Of a DNA stretch of 64,000 bases, positions 34,354-43,169 are shown in pieces (the first letter of the stretch is position 1; every line of letters starts with the position of its first letter). A program made the translations under genes and the position numbers. The stretch spans positions 1 to 64,000 of the forward strand of contig BBRT01000013.1 of NCBI GenBank assembly GCA_001417715.1, in the 5' to 3' direction. The notes beneath the pieces were generated by a model that was not told the origin of the DNA, searched no databases, and saw nothing but the letters and a program-made list of their open reading frames with translations. The stretch comes from Candidatus Symbiothrix dinenymphae. Lineage in GTDB: Bacteria > Bacteroidota > Bacteroidia > Bacteroidales > Azobacteroidaceae.

Positions 34354-35166
34354 TCAAAATCCGCGTTGCCGCATGGCTTCAAAGGTGAGGATGGCTGTTG
34401 ATACGCTCACGTTGAGCGAGTCGATGACTCCTCGCATGGGGATTTTGATGCGGGCGTTGGCTTGTTTGAGCCAAAAATCGGTCAGCCCGTTGGCTTCTGT
34501 GCCCATGATGATGGCGGATGGGGCGGTGAAATCGGTGTTTTGATACCATTGTGTTGCGGTCAGTTCGGCGGCGAAGGTGCGTATGTGCTTTGTGTGCAGG
34601 AAATTACGGGCTTCTTCGTTGCTGCATACGGCAACGGGCACTGTGAACAGACAGCCTACACTCGACCTTACTACATTGGGGTTGTAAATATCCGTTGCGG
34701 GGTCGCAAACGATGACGGCATCGGCTTTGGCGGCATCGGCGGTGCGCAAAATTGCTCCCAAATTGCCGGGTTTTTCTACTGCTTCCAACACGATAACAAA
34801 CGGATTGTCAGGCAGTTGCAAATCTTGTAAATTGTGCGATTTGGGGTGCGCCAACGCCAAAATTCCGTCCGAGCCTTCGCGGTAGGCAATTTTTTGAAAC
34901 ACGGCTTCGCTCACTTCCACCGCCATGTCATTCCCGTGTTGGCAAGCCTCTGACACTAATGGCATCACCTCCGGATAATTCGCTGTGTGCAACAATTCGG
35001 GGCAGACAAACACCGCTTCAAACCGGTATTTTCCGGCTATTGCCAGACTGATTTCGCGGGCTCCTTCTATCACAAAAAGTTGCTGTGCCTTGCGCTCGGA
35101 GGCTTTTGCGGTGAGCAGACTGATGTTTTTGATGCGGCTATTTTGCAGACTCTTGATGCGCTCCAT
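34354..35166 (-). CDS. TrmH/SpoU-family RNA 2'-O-methyltransferase
   Basis: This 270-residue SPOUT-class enzyme uses SAM to methylate a ribose in tRNA or rRNA. The N-terminal substrate-binding part starts MERIKSLQNSRIKNI. The catalytic knot shows EAVEKPGNLGAILRTADA (motif 1), IIMGTEANGL (motif 2) and SLNVSVSTAIL (motif 3). The target nucleotide is unknown. It ends 11 bases past the convergent acyltransferase gene and lies just downstream of divIC on the same strand. Confidence 0.9.
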   Translation of the reverse strand: MERIKSLQNSRIKNISLLTAKASERKAQQLFVIEGAREISLAIAGKYRFEAVFVCPELLHTANYPEVMPLVSEACQHGNDMAVEVSEAVFQKIAYREGSDGILALAHPKSHNLQDLQLPDNPFVIVLEAVEKPGNLGAILRTADAAKADAVIVCDPATDIYNPNVVRSSVGCLFTVPVAVCSNEEARNFLHTKHIRTFAAELTATQWYQNTDFTAPSAIIMGTEANGLTDFWLKQANARIKIPMRGVIDSLNVSVSTAILTFEAMRQRGF

Positions 35167-35188
35167 ACAGGCGTTGATTTTTTGGCTT

Positions 35189-35512
35189 TTATTCGCGGAT
35201 GATGAACAGTTCTTCGTTCGGCTTCACCATTTGATATTGTTCGCGGGCGAGCTTTTCCAAATTTTCCTTGCTGGATTTCAGCAGTTCCAACTTTTCCTTA
35301 TTAGCTTGTTTTTCAGCACTATAATAGTCAATTTCATCCTCCAATTGCTGAATTTGCCGGTCGTAACCGATGCGTTTGAACAAAGTGTGCTCATTGAAAA
35401 ACAAAAACAGCAGCAGAAACACCCCCACCGCGACCCAATACTTGCTGAATTTGACGGTTGTCAATTTAGCTGCATTCCTTGCCTGTTTCACTATTTTTTC
35501 TCCTGTCGACAT
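35189..35512 (-). CDS. Septum-formation initiator, DivIC/FtsB family
   Basis: This 107-residue bitopic protein has a TM segment (YWVAVGVFLLLFLFFNEHT, residues ~25-43) followed by a coiled coil (RQIQQLEDEIDYYSAEKQ, EKLELLKSSKENLEKLAREQYQM). That is the FtsB/DivIC layout. These proteins link FtsL and FtsQ in the divisome. The start is supported by a -7 box 14 bases upstream, where heptamer repeats replace the usual -33 region. Confidence 0.85.
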   Translation of the reverse strand: MSTGEKIVKQARNAAKLTTVKFSKYWVAVGVFLLLFLFFNEHTLFKRIGYDRQIQQLEDEIDYYSAEKQANKEKLELLKSSKENLEKLAREQYQMVKPNEELFIIRE

Positions 35513-35525
35513 GACTTTTTTTGCG

Positions 35526-35571
35526 CAAAGGTACGAAAAAGTTATGAGTTATGAGTTATGAGTTATGAGTT
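35526..35571 (-). promoter_or_regulatory. divIC promoter box with four AGTTATG heptamers in the -33 region
   Basis: The minus-strand TACCTTTG (35533-35526) is followed upstream by CGAAAA and then four exact AGTTATG copies (plus-strand sense) ending in AGTT and a T run (35540-35571). The same arrangement occurs upstream of bamD and topoisomerase IV A. Confidence 0.6.
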
Positions 35572-35599
35572 TTTTTTGAAAAATCACCATTTATAGGTA

Positions 35600-35630
35600 T
35601 TGCAGGAGCAAAAAAAAGGCTCTACCTTTG
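35600..35630 (+). promoter_or_regulatory. Promoter for the TonB receptor gene
   Basis: TTG (35600-35602), 20 bases, TACCTTTG (35623-35630), with the ATG only 9 bases on, so the mRNA leader is very short. Confidence 0.55.
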
Positions 35631-35639
35631 CAGCCGAAA

Positions 35640-37961
35640 ATGAGAAATCAATTGCGAATTACGAATTACGAATTACAAATTACGAACCGGCGGTTGTCTT
35701 TTTTGTGTGTGTTGGGGGTGTTGTTTGCAAATTTTGGTTTTGCGCTTTCCCAAAATTACAATTTGCCGACGGATGCGGACAGTGTGAGGACACTTCAAGA
35801 GGTGGTCGTTACTACCTCGCTGAAGCAGTCGCCAACATTGACGAAACAGGCTGTGGCGTTCACCTCTCTCTCCATGCCCGACATTGAGAAGGGGCGCGTT
35901 TCTGACCCCAAGTCGCTCTCTTTTTTGACACCCAATCTTTATATGCCCGATTATGGGTCGAAGATGACCGGTTCCATTTATGTTCGTGGCATTGGGGCGC
36001 GTATGGAGCAGCCTGCGATGGGGCTTTATGTGGATAATGTGCCGGTGCTCAACAAAAACAATTTCGACTTCGATTTTCAGGATATTCAGCGGATTACCGT
36101 TTTGAGAGGTCCGCAGGGTACCCTCTACGGGCGAAATGCGATTGGCGGCGTGATAAATATTCAAACACTGTCGCCTTTCAATTATAGCGGTACGCGCCTG
36201 TCTGCGGGATATGGCAGCGGCGATGAGGTTGATGTTGCAGTCTCCACCTACCAACGTCCCAACAGCGATTTTGGCTACTCGGTGGCGTTGCGGCATCATC
36301 AAAGTGGCGGTTTTTACGTCAATCAGTACGATGGCACGCAATGCGACCGGATATTGAGCGATGGGTTGCGATTGCGGTTGCAAGGGCGGCTCTCGGAGCG
36401 TTGGAGTGTAGATAACACCTTGTCAATGAACATTGTACGGCAGGGTGGATTTGCTTACGCTCGCTACGACGAAGCAACGGGAGAGGCGTTGCCCATCGAC
36501 CACAATGACCCTTGCACCTATCGCCGCACGGGGTTGAGTGAGGGGTTTACGCTACTTTATCGCGGTGATGCCCTGCAATTTTCGAGCACCTCGTCGTGGC
36601 AATATACCGATGACAAGATGGTGCTTGACCAGGATTTTACGCGCCGATCCATGTTTACGTTGGCTCAGGCGCAAACGGAACAGGCTTTTACACAGGAGTT
36701 TGTGTTGAAATCGAAGGATGCGGACAGTCGCTGGGAATGGTTGAGCGGTGCGTTTGGGTTTTACAAAAACGTGGATATGGATGCCCCTGTAACTTTCAAA
36801 AAGGACGGGATAGACGAACTTATTTTGAATAATGCCAATACGGGTATCCACACGGCTTTTCCTTCGGCGGATTTGTTGTTTGAGGAAGATGAATTTGTCA
36901 TCCAAAGCCTGTTTAAGCTACCTGTGTTGGGGGCTTCGGCTTTTCATCAGTCATCGCTTCGGTTCGACCGCTGGAAATTGACAGCCGGTTTGCGTTTCGA
37001 CTACGAACACACCGCCATTCGTTACCACAATTTTGCCGACATACATTACCGCTTCACATACAATATGCAAGATTATAAACCACTCCATACGGAATTAAAA
37101 TCTCAAAACAGCACGGCGTTTTACGAGCTAACACCCCATTTTTCTGCTTTATATGATGCCGATTTTGGTAGCATCTACGCCACCGTAGCACGGGGCTACA
37201 AGACCGGAGGCTACAACACGCAGATTTTTTCGGATATTCTGCAAAATCAAATGATGAATGACCTGATGGATGATTTGGGCTTTAGTTTTGATATTTCGGA
37301 TGCCACCTACGACCCCAACTCTGCCATTGCCTATAAGCCTGAGCATAATTGGAATTACGAGATTGGAAGCCATTTGCATTTCCTTGATAATAAGTTGTTT
37401 GTAAATGCCGCATTATTTTACATTGACTGCTACGACCAGCAACTCACGGTGTTTCCCTCCGGCAAAAGCACCGGTCGAATGATGTCAAATGCCGGACGGA
37501 CAAGCAGTTATGGTGCCGAAGTCGATTTAAGATATGCCTGCAATGATTGGACCTTGACCGGCAGTTATGGGCACACCACCGCCCGTTTTCGCACTTACAA
37601 TGACGGCAACACCGATTATGCCGACAAATACGTCCCTTACGCACCTCAAAACACAGCTTATTTATGCGGAGAATATCGGTTTAATCTGAGCGAACAGCCT
37701 GTAAATCAATTGCTTTTGCGGCTGGATTGGCGGGGTGTCGGGCGCATTTATTGGAACGAAAGCAACACCTTGTCGCAGCCCTTTTATGGCTTGTTGGGCA
37801 GCTCGGTCAGTTGGAAGCGGGACAAGTTTTTAGTCAGCCTGTGGGGCAGTAATTTGATGAATGCTGTGCATAACATCTTCTATTTCAAGTCGGTAGGAAA
37901 TTCTTTTGTGCAGCGGGGCAAACCGTTTCAAATGGGGGTGTCTGTCCGACTTGATGTATGA
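35640..37961 (+). CDS. TonB-dependent outer-membrane receptor, putative haem/iron cluster
   Basis: The start at 35640 follows the promoter directly. The signal peptide's n-region (MRNQLRITNYELQITNRR) is made by five AATTACG-type heptamers, then LSFLCVLGVLFANFGFALSQ. The plug domain shows the TonB box-like LQEVVVTTSL, then MTGSIYVRGIGARMEQPA and the IQRITVLRGPQGTLYGRNAIGGVINI signature. The 22-strand barrel ends in a typical terminal strand (PFQMGVSVRLDV). At 773 residues it is full length. The two lipoprotein genes after it (calycin-like, HmuY-like) suggest haem or ferric-complex uptake, though the substrate is inference. Confidence 0.9.
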   Translation: MRNQLRITNYELQITNRRLSFLCVLGVLFANFGFALSQNYNLPTDADSVRTLQEVVVTTSLKQSPTLTKQAVAFTSLSMPDIEKGRVSDPKSLSFLTPNLYMPDYGSKMTGSIYVRGIGARMEQPAMGLYVDNVPVLNKNNFDFDFQDIQRITVLRGPQGTLYGRNAIGGVINIQTLSPFNYSGTRLSAGYGSGDEVDVAVSTYQRPNSDFGYSVALRHHQSGGFYVNQYDGTQCDRILSDGLRLRLQGRLSERWSVDNTLSMNIVRQGGFAYARYDEATGEALPIDHNDPCTYRRTGLSEGFTLLYRGDALQFSSTSSWQYTDDKMVLDQDFTRRSMFTLAQAQTEQAFTQEFVLKSKDADSRWEWLSGAFGFYKNVDMDAPVTFKKDGIDELILNNANTGIHTAFPSADLLFEEDEFVIQSLFKLPVLGASAFHQSSLRFDRWKLTAGLRFDYEHTAIRYHNFADIHYRFTYNMQDYKPLHTELKSQNSTAFYELTPHFSALYDADFGSIYATVARGYKTGGYNTQIFSDILQNQMMNDLMDDLGFSFDISDATYDPNSAIAYKPEHNWNYEIGSHLHFLDNKLFVNAALFYIDCYDQQLTVFPSGKSTGRMMSNAGRTSSYGAEVDLRYACNDWTLTGSYGHTTARFRTYNDGNTDYADKYVPYAPQNTAYLCGEYRFNLSEQPVNQLLLRLDWRGVGRIYWNESNTLSQPFYGLLGSSVSWKRDKFLVSLWGSNLMNAVHNIFYFKSVGNSFVQRGKPFQMGVSVRLDV
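35650..35684. repeat. Five AATTACG-type heptamers in the TonB receptor signal sequence
   Basis: Units AATTGCG, AATTACG, AATTACG, AATTACA, AATTACG are head to tail. The unit length of 7 means that any change in copy number shifts the reading frame ten bases after the ATG. Confidence 0.9.
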
Positions 37962-37971
37962 TTTTTTTTCG

Positions 37972-37979
37972 TATCTTTG
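37972..37979 (+). promoter_or_regulatory. -7 box (TATCTTTG) before the calycin-like gene
   Basis: TATCTTTG lies 41 bases before the ATG at 38021, so the lipoprotein pair may have its own promoter besides read-through from the receptor. The leader contains a short direct repeat, ATAGATATAAA twice. Confidence 0.45.
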
Positions 37980-38020
37980 CACCTCCTTAGGAAATAAAAT
38001 AGATATAAAATAGATATAAA

Positions 38021-38479
38021 ATGAAGATATTAAATGTTTTGTGTGCAGCGACAGCGGCAGTAGTGATGATGGTTTCGTGTGACAATGAGGAACCGAAAGT
38101 TCCACCGATAAACCCGATCGAGGAGGTTTTTTACGAGGGTCTTTTGTCGGTGCGTCAAAGTAGCGGCACATTTTATGAACAAGATAGCGTCTTAGTTACA
38201 TTTAAAGATAGCACTTTGGCAACTATTGTCATGCACAAGGTAAAGTTTTCGCAATATATGCCGGTAATACTCAATGATATGACGATTGACAGTATTTCCG
38301 TCGAGAAGGCAGCCAATGATATTGTGCTGGCAGGTGAAAATCTTATACCGACAACGGCTGGTAACCCGTATGCGATGTATATCATTACTGATTTGCAAGG
38401 CAAAGTGACTTCGGACAGTTTGATAACAACAATGAAATGCGGTACATACCCGCTGTCATTTCGTGGAAAAAAACAATAA
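38021..38479 (+). CDS. Calycin-like lipoprotein
   Basis: This 152-residue lipoprotein has a signal ending in lipobox MMVSC. The mature part (EGLLSVRQSSGTFYEQDSVLV ... GENLIPTTAGNPYAM) is a beta-rich domain like the calycin-like PF13944 family found next to HmuY-type genes in Bacteroidetes. Calycins bind small hydrophobic ligands, and a haem or siderophore-related ligand is plausible but unproven. It lies between the TonB receptor and the HmuY-like gene, with a 13-base gap to the latter. Confidence 0.72.
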   Translation: MKILNVLCAATAAVVMMVSCDNEEPKVPPINPIEEVFYEGLLSVRQSSGTFYEQDSVLVTFKDSTLATIVMHKVKFSQYMPVILNDMTIDSISVEKAANDIVLAGENLIPTTAGNPYAMYIITDLQGKVTSDSLITTMKCGTYPLSFRGKKQ

Positions 38480-38492
38480 AAATTAAAATACA

Positions 38493-39260
38493 ATGAACAA
38501 AAAAATTCTTTTAGCCTCATTAGGCTTGGCAATGGTGGCAACCACTTTTATGCAATCGTGCAGCGATGATGACAATCCTCCTCCTGCTAAATCCGGTTCT
38601 TTCTCTTACGATGGCTTGTATGCAGGCTATCAGTCGGTAAATGGGACTGTGATAGAACTTCCCGATTTTACTCATTGGCATTATTTCGCTTTTGATGAAA
38701 AAGAGGGTGTGATTGTTAAAGGCGTGAGTGATTTTGAGTTGAATAATCCCAATTCAACGACCCACATAGGGACTGAAGTTATCAATCCGCGCTGGCGAAA
38801 AGACACCACATGGCATATTGCGTTTCATGCTTACGATATTCGAACCAATAGTGGTGCGGCAGGGTTGGGCAGCGGTGGTGCCGTTTTGGTCGCCGATGCC
38901 ACATCTTCTACGATTGCTTTGGAACAAATGTATGCCAACATAAAAAAGGCGACTGATGCCAATGTAGAAGTGGAACCGGACGCAGTTGTGACCGGTGTAT
39001 TTTATCAAAATCTGGCACAAGAACCGCCTTATCAGGCAACGGAATTGTCGCTTGCTAAACTGGTTTTGAATGGCACATCAAAATCTTTTTGTTCATTCAC
39101 CAAAATGGGTAGTCAATACCAAACAGCCGTTAACCCAATGGTACTCATTCTCAAAACAACCAACGGCAAGTATGTAAAAATACATTTAAAGAAATTTGTT
39201 AATAGCCAAGACGAACCGGGACATTTAATTTTCGATTATACCTTCATTCCGGAAAAATAA
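38493..39260 (+). CDS. HmuY-like haem-binding lipoprotein
   Basis: This 255-residue lipoprotein has lipobox MQSC followed by SDDDN. The body has the HmuY-family features: W-x-Y-F-A-F strand (WHYFAFDEKEGV), then the conserved stretch DTTWHIAFHAYDIRTNSG and a Gly-rich GLGSGGAV turn, and an aromatic C-terminal strand. HmuY of Porphyromonas takes haem from host proteins for the HmuR receptor. Here it closes the receptor-calycin-HmuY set. Whether the haem ligands are conserved was not established. Confidence 0.78.
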   Translation: MNKKILLASLGLAMVATTFMQSCSDDDNPPPAKSGSFSYDGLYAGYQSVNGTVIELPDFTHWHYFAFDEKEGVIVKGVSDFELNNPNSTTHIGTEVINPRWRKDTTWHIAFHAYDIRTNSGAAGLGSGGAVLVADATSSTIALEQMYANIKKATDANVEVEPDAVVTGVFYQNLAQEPPYQATELSLAKLVLNGTSKSFCSFTKMGSQYQTAVNPMVLILKTTNGKYVKIHLKKFVNSQDEPGHLIFDYTFIPEK

Positions 39261-39282
39261 CTCATAACTCATAACTAAAAAA

Positions 39283-40377
39283 ATGACCTCCCAACTAATC
39301 ACCGAAGCATTAAAAAAAGTGCGCTACCCGGGCACCGGCAAAAACATTGTCGAGGCAGGTATGGTAGCGGACAACATCCGCATAGACGGCAACAAAATAA
39401 GTTTCTCGCTCATTTTCAACAAGCCCAACGACCCTTTCGCAAAATCCATAGTCAAAGCATCAGAAACAGCAATCCTGACCTACATAAGCCCCGATGTGGA
39501 CATAAAAGGCAACATCTCAATACAAATTATAGGGGCATCCTCTGCAAGTGCCCCCAAGAAGGATGCCCCCAATGCGGTTGAAAAACCATTGCCGCAAGTC
39601 AAAAACATCATCGCCATATCCTCCGGCAAAGGCGGCGTAGGCAAAAGCACCATCTCAGCCAATTTGGCAGTAGCATTGGCACAAATGGGCTACAAAGTAG
39701 GGCTGCTCGATGCCGACATCTACGGTCCCAGCATCCCCAAAATGTTCGGCGAAGAAGCCGCCAAGCCCTGCATGGAGGAGGTGAACGGACGCGAATGGAT
39801 TGTCCCAATCGAAAAATACGGCGTCAAATTGCTCTCCATCGGCTTTTTTGTAAACACGGAAGATGCCCTGATTTGGCGCAGTGCAATGGCAAACAACGCC
39901 CTGAAACAACTAATCACCAATGCCAACTGGGGCGAATTAGACTATTTCCTAATCGACCTCCCCCCCGGCACCGGAGACATCCATCTCACTCTCATTCAGT
40001 CGCTTAACATCACCGGCGGCATCATCGTCACCACCCCGCAGGACGTGGCATTAGCAGCAGCCCGCAAAGGCATCAGCCTCTTCCAAAACGAAAAACTAAA
40101 CGTCCCCATCCTGGGCTTAATCGAAAACATGGCATGGTTCACCCCCGCAGAACTCCCTGAAAATAAATACTATATCTTTGGAAAAGACGGTGGCAAAAAC
40201 CTTGCGAAAGAGCTGAACATTCCACTTTTAGGCGAAATCCCCATCGTGCAAAGCGTGCGCGAAGCGGGGGATGACGGCAAGCCGGTTGCGCTGGATTTGG
40301 ATAGCGTTATGGGGCGGGTGTTTTGCGAATTAGCGGAGAAATTGTCTGAATCAGGATTTTCAGGATTGAAGGATTGA
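39283..40377 (+). CDS. mrp: Mrp/NBP35-family iron-sulfur cluster carrier ATPase
   Basis: This 364-residue protein has an N-terminal DUF59/MIP18-like domain (residues ~1-85), then a deviant Walker A GKGGVGKST at 115-123, DADIYGPSIPKMFG, and the switch region DLPPGTGDIHLT. It ferries Fe-S clusters to apoproteins. The Bacteroidetes form lacks the C-terminal CxxC, with ENMAWFTPAELPENKYYIFG in that region, as here. The DUF59-ATPase linker contains a translated palindrome, and the last residues (SESGFSGLKD) are encoded by a dispersed repeat. A CATAACTCATAACT pair precedes the ATG. Confidence 0.95.
   Translation: MTSQLITEALKKVRYPGTGKNIVEAGMVADNIRIDGNKISFSLIFNKPNDPFAKSIVKASETAILTYISPDVDIKGNISIQIIGASSASAPKKDAPNAVEKPLPQVKNIIAISSGKGGVGKSTISANLAVALAQMGYKVGLLDADIYGPSIPKMFGEEAAKPCMEEVNGREWIVPIEKYGVKLLSIGFFVNTEDALIWRSAMANNALKQLITNANWGELDYFLIDLPPGTGDIHLTLIQSLNITGGIIVTTPQDVALAAARKGISLFQNEKLNVPILGLIENMAWFTPAELPENKYYIFGKDGGKNLAKELNIPLLGEIPIVQSVREAGDDGKPVALDLDSVMGRVFCELAEKLSESGFSGLKD
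39532..39569. repeat. Translated palindrome in the mrp linker
   Basis: GGGGCATCCT (39532-39541) pairs with AGGATGCCCC (39560-39569) around an 18-base loop. It codes for GASSASAPKKDAP between the two Mrp domains. Confidence 0.7.
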
Positions 40378-40384
40378 CAGGATT
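40342..40384. repeat. Dispersed repeat at the 3' end of mrp
   Basis: This matches 15226-15266: TTGTCTGAATCAGGATTTTC, then GATTGAAGGATTGACAGG. It supplies the final codons and the stop of mrp. Confidence 0.75.
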
Positions 40385-40462
40385 ATCAAAAATTTTGCAA
40401 TCCTTTAAACTGTTCAAATTTCATTTATCGAATTATGGGACGTATCATTGCGCATCTGACCC

Positions 40463-41410
40463 TCATTCCCCCGATTTATACAAATTTTGCTCCTTGATGT
40501 CGTTGGCTAATTTCAGAGTAAATAATTCTGCACCTTTTTTATTGAGATGCATTGCATTGTAAAAATAAGCAGTATCGTAAGTCAACGAGGTGTCATCGGA
40601 ATAATCCAAAAATGGAATATCATATTTTTTTGAAAATGAATGATATATTTGCATCCCTTCATCCCATTTTTTCACAAACTCTCTTATTTTATGGTACTGT
40701 GGGGCAAAAACCAATATCACTTGAATGTTATTTTTTTTGCATTCATTTAAAAATGAATCAAATAACTCAACCACTTTGGGATCTCGTTTAACAATCATGC
40801 TGTCCCCTGACAATATGTTTTCTAATGCGGAACCGTCCCAGCTCCATTCGTCATGCCCTTGATAACCTTTGTGTCTATTATTCGACCATTTGAGGTTAGT
40901 ATCAAAAAACATGACTCCTCTAACTGCCGACCGATATTTTAGGACAGGTATAGACAATTCCATTTCAGACAAACCCAGTTTTAAAAATTCCTTTTTAATT
41001 AAATCTTCGTGCAGATAAGGGAAAAAATGCGGTTGACCTTCTACAGAGCCCAAAGAAAAAGTGTTGAATAAATCCACATTTTGTATAATCAATCGTGGCT
41101 TTTTGTTGTATTTCTCAAAAAGGTTAAACCTCAAATACTGCATATTAAACGGATTGCCGTCCATTCCCAAATTATATGAATTAACATACAGTACAGAATC
41201 CAAAATTGCGGGGCTAATTTGAACCAAAGCCCTAGAATTGCCCAAAACAATCACATCAGAGTTCATGTTTGAAGAAAAAATGGCATCCCACGTTTGTAAT
41301 TCGCCCGGAACCAATTTTTTTATTTGTTTTTCCATTACATAATCAAAAGAGATTAATCCTATTATCAATAGAATTGCAAACAATACAGTTTTTATTAAAA
41401 ATGCTTTCAT
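40463..41410 (-). CDS. SGNH-like protein paired with an MBOAT acyltransferase
   Basis: This 315-residue protein has a single N-terminal TM/signal anchor (residues 5-22). Features of the SGNH/DltD-AlgX-like fold are SDVIVLGNSRALVQISP, with the GNSR block I-type serine, and FYNAMHLNKKGAELF near the end, with a block V-type histidine. The body is otherwise uncharacterised. It starts 5 bases after the MBOAT gene, as in operons where MBOAT brings an acyl group across the membrane and a partner transfers it to a polysaccharide. The glycan is unknown. Confidence 0.7.
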   Translation of the reverse strand: MKAFLIKTVLFAILLIIGLISFDYVMEKQIKKLVPGELQTWDAIFSSNMNSDVIVLGNSRALVQISPAILDSVLYVNSYNLGMDGNPFNMQYLRFNLFEKYNKKPRLIIQNVDLFNTFSLGSVEGQPHFFPYLHEDLIKKEFLKLGLSEMELSIPVLKYRSAVRGVMFFDTNLKWSNNRHKGYQGHDEWSWDGSALENILSGDSMIVKRDPKVVELFDSFLNECKKNNIQVILVFAPQYHKIREFVKKWDEGMQIYHSFSKKYDIPFLDYSDDTSLTYDTAYFYNAMHLNKKGAELFTLKLANDIKEQNLYKSGE

Positions 41411-41415
41411 AATTA

Positions 41416-42864
41416 TTAAAATTGAAAATAAATAAATGTTTCTTGTTGCCCACTAAACACAAAAATGATAGAAAGAAAGACAAAATAAATAATCCATTTC
41501 ATAACCGGCGACTTTATGTTATCTATCTGTAATCCATGCTGTTTGCGCCTGTTAATCCATTCTATCAGCATGAAGACACCTATAAGCAAAAGTGTGAGTC
41601 TGCTGATGGCAACATGAGAGTAAATGAAAAAAGAAGAAGAAAAAATCTCCGAAATATATCCCCACGCATGTGTCATATTTTCAGCCCGAAACAATATCCA
41701 CCCAAAAACCACCAATCCAAACGTAAGTGCCATTTGGCAAACCTCGTTCAGGCTTGGCAAAAGCCGCCCCTCAGCTACTGTATCAGTATATTTCCGATTT
41801 TTGCCCAACAAAATAACCGGCAAAAACAGGATTGCGTGATACGCGCCCCACGCAATAAATGTCCAATTGGCACCATGCCAAAAACCACTTACAAGAAAGA
41901 TAATGAATGTGTTACGCACCACTTGCCATTTACTGCCACGACTGCCGCCCAGCGGGATGTACAAATAATCGCGAAACCAAGTGTTGAGTGAGATATGCCA
42001 CCGCCGCCAAAATTCGGCAATGTCGCGCGAAAAATAGGGAAATCTGAAGTTGTGCAGAAACTTGAATCCCAACAGTTTACCAATTCCTAACGCCATATCC
42101 GAATAGCCGGAAAAGTCGCCGTAAATCTGAAACGTGAAGAAAATCGCGCCCAAAAGTAGCGTGCCACCCGAATAAATGCCTGAATTATTGAAAATTTCAT
42201 TGGCACTCGTGGCGCAATTGTCGGCAATCACCATTTTTTTGAACAGCCCCCAAAGAATTTGCCGCATCCCATCGACAGACAAGGCATAATCAAACGTTCG
42301 GCGCCGGTATATCTGCGGCAGCAAATTGGTAGCCCGCTCAATTGGTCCAGCCATTGCCAGCGGGAAGATGCTCACAAACAGGAAAAACGGCACCACATCG
42401 CGTGTCGGTTCAAACTTTTTCCGATAAACATCTATCGTATAGCTCAGTGTGTGAAAGGTGTAAAAACTGATTCCGACCGGCAAAATCAAATGTAAAGTAT
42501 TGGCTTGCAAATGAATACCGAGTATACTAAACGCATCCACAAAAGAAGTTATGAAGAAATCATAGTACTTGAACACGCCCAATACACCAAACGAAACCAG
42601 GCAGCAGACCGTCAAAATCAGCCGCCGTCGCTTTTGTGCATTGCCGGAATCTTCATTGACTCTCATCATTAATACGCCTGCCAAATAGTTGGTGATAGAA
42701 CAGAGCAATACCAGCGACAGGTAACGCCAATCCCACCAGCCGTAGAAAAAATAACTGGCAGCAAGCAAAAACACATTTTGCGTCTTGACGTTTTTGGAAA
42801 TAGCCCAGTATAGCAAAAATATGACGGGCAGGAATATTCCGAAGGCAATTGAGTTGAATAGCAT
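41416..42864 (-). CDS. MBOAT O-acyltransferase (AlgI/PatA-like)
   Basis: I set the start at 42864 (MLFNSIAFGIFLPVIFLLYW), the usual opening of AlgI-type proteins. The 482-residue, multi-TM enzyme carries the MBOAT signature: PVGISFYTFHTLSYTIDVYR, then FPLAMAGPIERATNLLPQ, the DYLYIPLGGSRGSK loop, and the catalytic-type histidine in FLVSGFWHGANWTFIAWG. It acetylates alginate or a comparable surface polymer together with the SGNH-like protein downstream. It probably belongs to the same surface-modification theme as the glycan genes in the first 8 kb. Confidence 0.9.
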   Translation of the reverse strand: MLFNSIAFGIFLPVIFLLYWAISKNVKTQNVFLLAASYFFYGWWDWRYLSLVLLCSITNYLAGVLMMRVNEDSGNAQKRRRLILTVCCLVSFGVLGVFKYYDFFITSFVDAFSILGIHLQANTLHLILPVGISFYTFHTLSYTIDVYRKKFEPTRDVVPFFLFVSIFPLAMAGPIERATNLLPQIYRRRTFDYALSVDGMRQILWGLFKKMVIADNCATSANEIFNNSGIYSGGTLLLGAIFFTFQIYGDFSGYSDMALGIGKLLGFKFLHNFRFPYFSRDIAEFWRRWHISLNTWFRDYLYIPLGGSRGSKWQVVRNTFIIFLVSGFWHGANWTFIAWGAYHAILFLPVILLGKNRKYTDTVAEGRLLPSLNEVCQMALTFGLVVFGWILFRAENMTHAWGYISEIFSSSFFIYSHVAISRLTLLLIGVFMLIEWINRRKQHGLQIDNIKSPVMKWIIYFVFLSIIFVFSGQQETFIYFQF

Positions 42865-43007
42865 ATTATTTTCGTCTGTTTTTAAATGACACAACAATAA
42901 AGCTACACCAAGGCATGACCCTGATATGGCTGGAACTACGTTTCCCTCGGAAAATGCTTAAAAATAGCTTTAAAACAAGGTCATAACTTGCTGATAATGA
43001 GCAACTT

Positions 43008-43163
43008 GGGGGGGGGGGGGGGGGGTAATTTAACTATTTTTTCACTCTTTTTTATTTTTTTTTTTTTTTTTTTTTTCTTTCTTCCTCTTTTTTTTAAAAA
43101 TATCTTTTTTTTTTGTTGTCGTGGGGAAAAACAAAAATCATCTTAATTTTTTTTTTTTATTTT
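43008..43163. repeat. G18 tract followed by long T-rich low-complexity DNA
   Basis: Eighteen consecutive G (43008-43025) are followed by about 140 bases dominated by T runs, several of them 9-22 bases long. The whole interval 42865-43169 has no gene. The 110 bases before the G tract show nothing recognisable. Such a stretch is prone to assembly error, and the true length may differ. Confidence 0.85.
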
Positions 43164-43169
43164 ATTATT

